DNA of 39,389 bases from Paracoccaceae bacterium. Lineage in GTDB: Bacteria; Pseudomonadota; Alphaproteobacteria; Rhodobacterales; Rhodobacteraceae. Of this stretch, positions 38,878 to 39,389 are shown in pieces. The stretch spans positions 1-39,389 of the forward strand of contig CACDPV010000012.1 of NCBI GenBank assembly GCA_902554885.1, written 5' to 3'. How positions within the stretch are numbered: position 1 is the stretch's first letter; every line of letters starts with the position of its first letter. The position numbers and the translations under genes are program-made. Under the pieces are notes generated by a model. That model saw only the letters and a list, made by a program, of their open reading frames with translations. It was not told where the DNA came from and made no database searches.

Positions 38878-39389
38878 TATGGCAAAAGCTAGAAATTTGA
38901 ATTAATTCGCCTTAATATTTTTATATAGGGCATCAGTGCCAAAGCCACCCTTTTGAGTTTTGGTACCAATCTGTTAAAAAGCTAAGTCCATTTCATATTG
39001 ATCATAGAATGCGTCTTGCATCTTTTGCTGTTGATGAAACATTTCTCTTTGAGTTTTTAGAGACCAAAATAGCTTTGGGTTAGTTCTTCTTAGTGCCTGG
39101 TTTTATATGCTTTCCCGGTTTACACATTTTAAGTTTTGGCCTTTTTAAATAATCTACTAAATCTGATGGTATAGCCTGAAGTTTACATGGTGGCCTCCCC
39201 TGGTTAAACAAACAACAAAACCGTTGTAAAACAGTGGTTTAACCTGAGATAAACTTGGGAAGTGGTGCCCCCACACTGGGTTATGCTCCTTACCCCTGCA
39301 CTGCATCTGAGCTAACACTCTGTTTTTATTACATACAGCATACACCAGTTCATCTCAATACTGCGTATCTTGGTCAGTAATATGGTCAG
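38878..39389. other. Right-flank region with att-like repeat and coding-like debris
   Basis: 512 nt with no convincing gene. Minus-strand frames give coding-looking fragments without starts (one ending KLKMCKPGKHIKPGTKKN at 39080; one ending QDAFYDQYEMDLAF near 38973). At 39263-39280, TGGTGCCCCCACACTGGG read on the minus strand resembles a tRNA 3' end (GTGTGGGGGCACCA). The att-like repeat follows. Probably integration debris. Confidence 0.4.
39333..39389 (+). repeat. att-like direct repeat, right copy
   Basis: 57 nt, ATACAGCATACACCAG... to TGGTCAGTAATATGGTCAG, matching 31049-31105 in the same orientation (45/57 ungapped by hand). It runs to the window end and may continue beyond. Together the copies bracket the 8.2-kb TRAP-MocR-hydrolase-ALDH cassette. 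Confidence 0.6.

Noticed and set aside
39263-39320. Complete tRNA gene on the minus strand
   Set aside because: The 3' end and a TTAGCTCAG-like D-arm piece are present, but no anticodon arm or paired stems can be built.
39157-39345. 62-codon minus-strand ORF near the right end
   Set aside because: It covers the tRNA-end-like and att-like sequence; other frames look equally coding-like, so it is probably debris.
1-39389. CRISPR array, intact transposase or insertion sequence, rRNA, intact tRNA
   Set aside because: No regularly spaced repeats, no DDE transposase frames and no rRNA-like stretches were seen on either strand.

Overview
The window is bacterial, AT-rich DNA with densely packed genes, Shine-Dalgarno (SD) starts, and several TTG or GTG start codons. 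The gene content (TRAP and CUT1 ABC transporters, a cytochrome c', a MocR regulator, tyrosine-recombinase debris beside tRNA-3'-end-like sequence) suits a low-GC, probably marine, alphaproteobacterium. That placement is inference; no rRNA or intact tRNA is present to fix it.

Layout. (1) 1-6.9 kb, + strand: a sugar ABC operon of binding protein (5' end outside the window), two unusual permeases, a cytoplasmic GH63-like glycosidase, the ATPase and a D-lyxose-isomerase-type cupin. A coherent reading is import of a small alpha-glycoside such as glucosyl- or mannosylglycerate, hydrolysis inside the cell, and isomerisation of the released sugar. (2) 6.9-18.8 kb: mostly single genes, namely cytochrome c', a PreA-like flavoprotein, a class I methyltransferase, a fatty-acid-hydroxylase-type membrane enzyme, a 2-keto-4-pentenoate hydratase-like protein, an acyltransferase and an AhpD-like protein. 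Small orphan genes lie between them, including a pair of tiny paralogues at 12.3 and 17.1 kb and a three-gene operon of small envelope proteins at 13.3-14.0 kb. (3) 18.9-30.6 kb: an accessory region of very small enzymes and orphans (two GFA/CENP-V zinc proteins, two cupins, a SnoaL-like protein, many dimeric alpha/beta-barrel monooxygenase-like proteins, a pentapeptide-repeat protein, a second acyltransferase, an S33 peptidase). It is littered with degenerate repeats that can be read as 5' or 3' ends of genes, sometimes with their terminators attached, and one monooxygenase gene carries an in-frame TAG. (4) 30.6-31.3 kb: remnant of a tyrosine recombinase plus tRNA-3'-end-like and att-like sequence. 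(5) 31.5-38.9 kb: a catabolic cassette with a TRAP transporter (minus strand) divergent from a MocR/GabR regulator, followed by an epoxide-hydrolase-like enzyme and an aldehyde dehydrogenase. A 57-nt direct repeat (45/57 identical, ungapped, by hand) lies on both sides of this cassette, at 31049 and at the window's right end.

Most notable: a MalF-type permease with an inserted DUF11-like extracytoplasmic domain; the recurring module of C-terminal coding tail, conserved 3'UTR and terminator placed downstream of or beside unrelated genes at 10.3, 21.1, 22.7, 26.8 and 29.2 kb; shared operator-like motifs on both sides of the MocR gene; and several short genes (41-56 aa) that are easily missed. 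All identity figures are hand counts.
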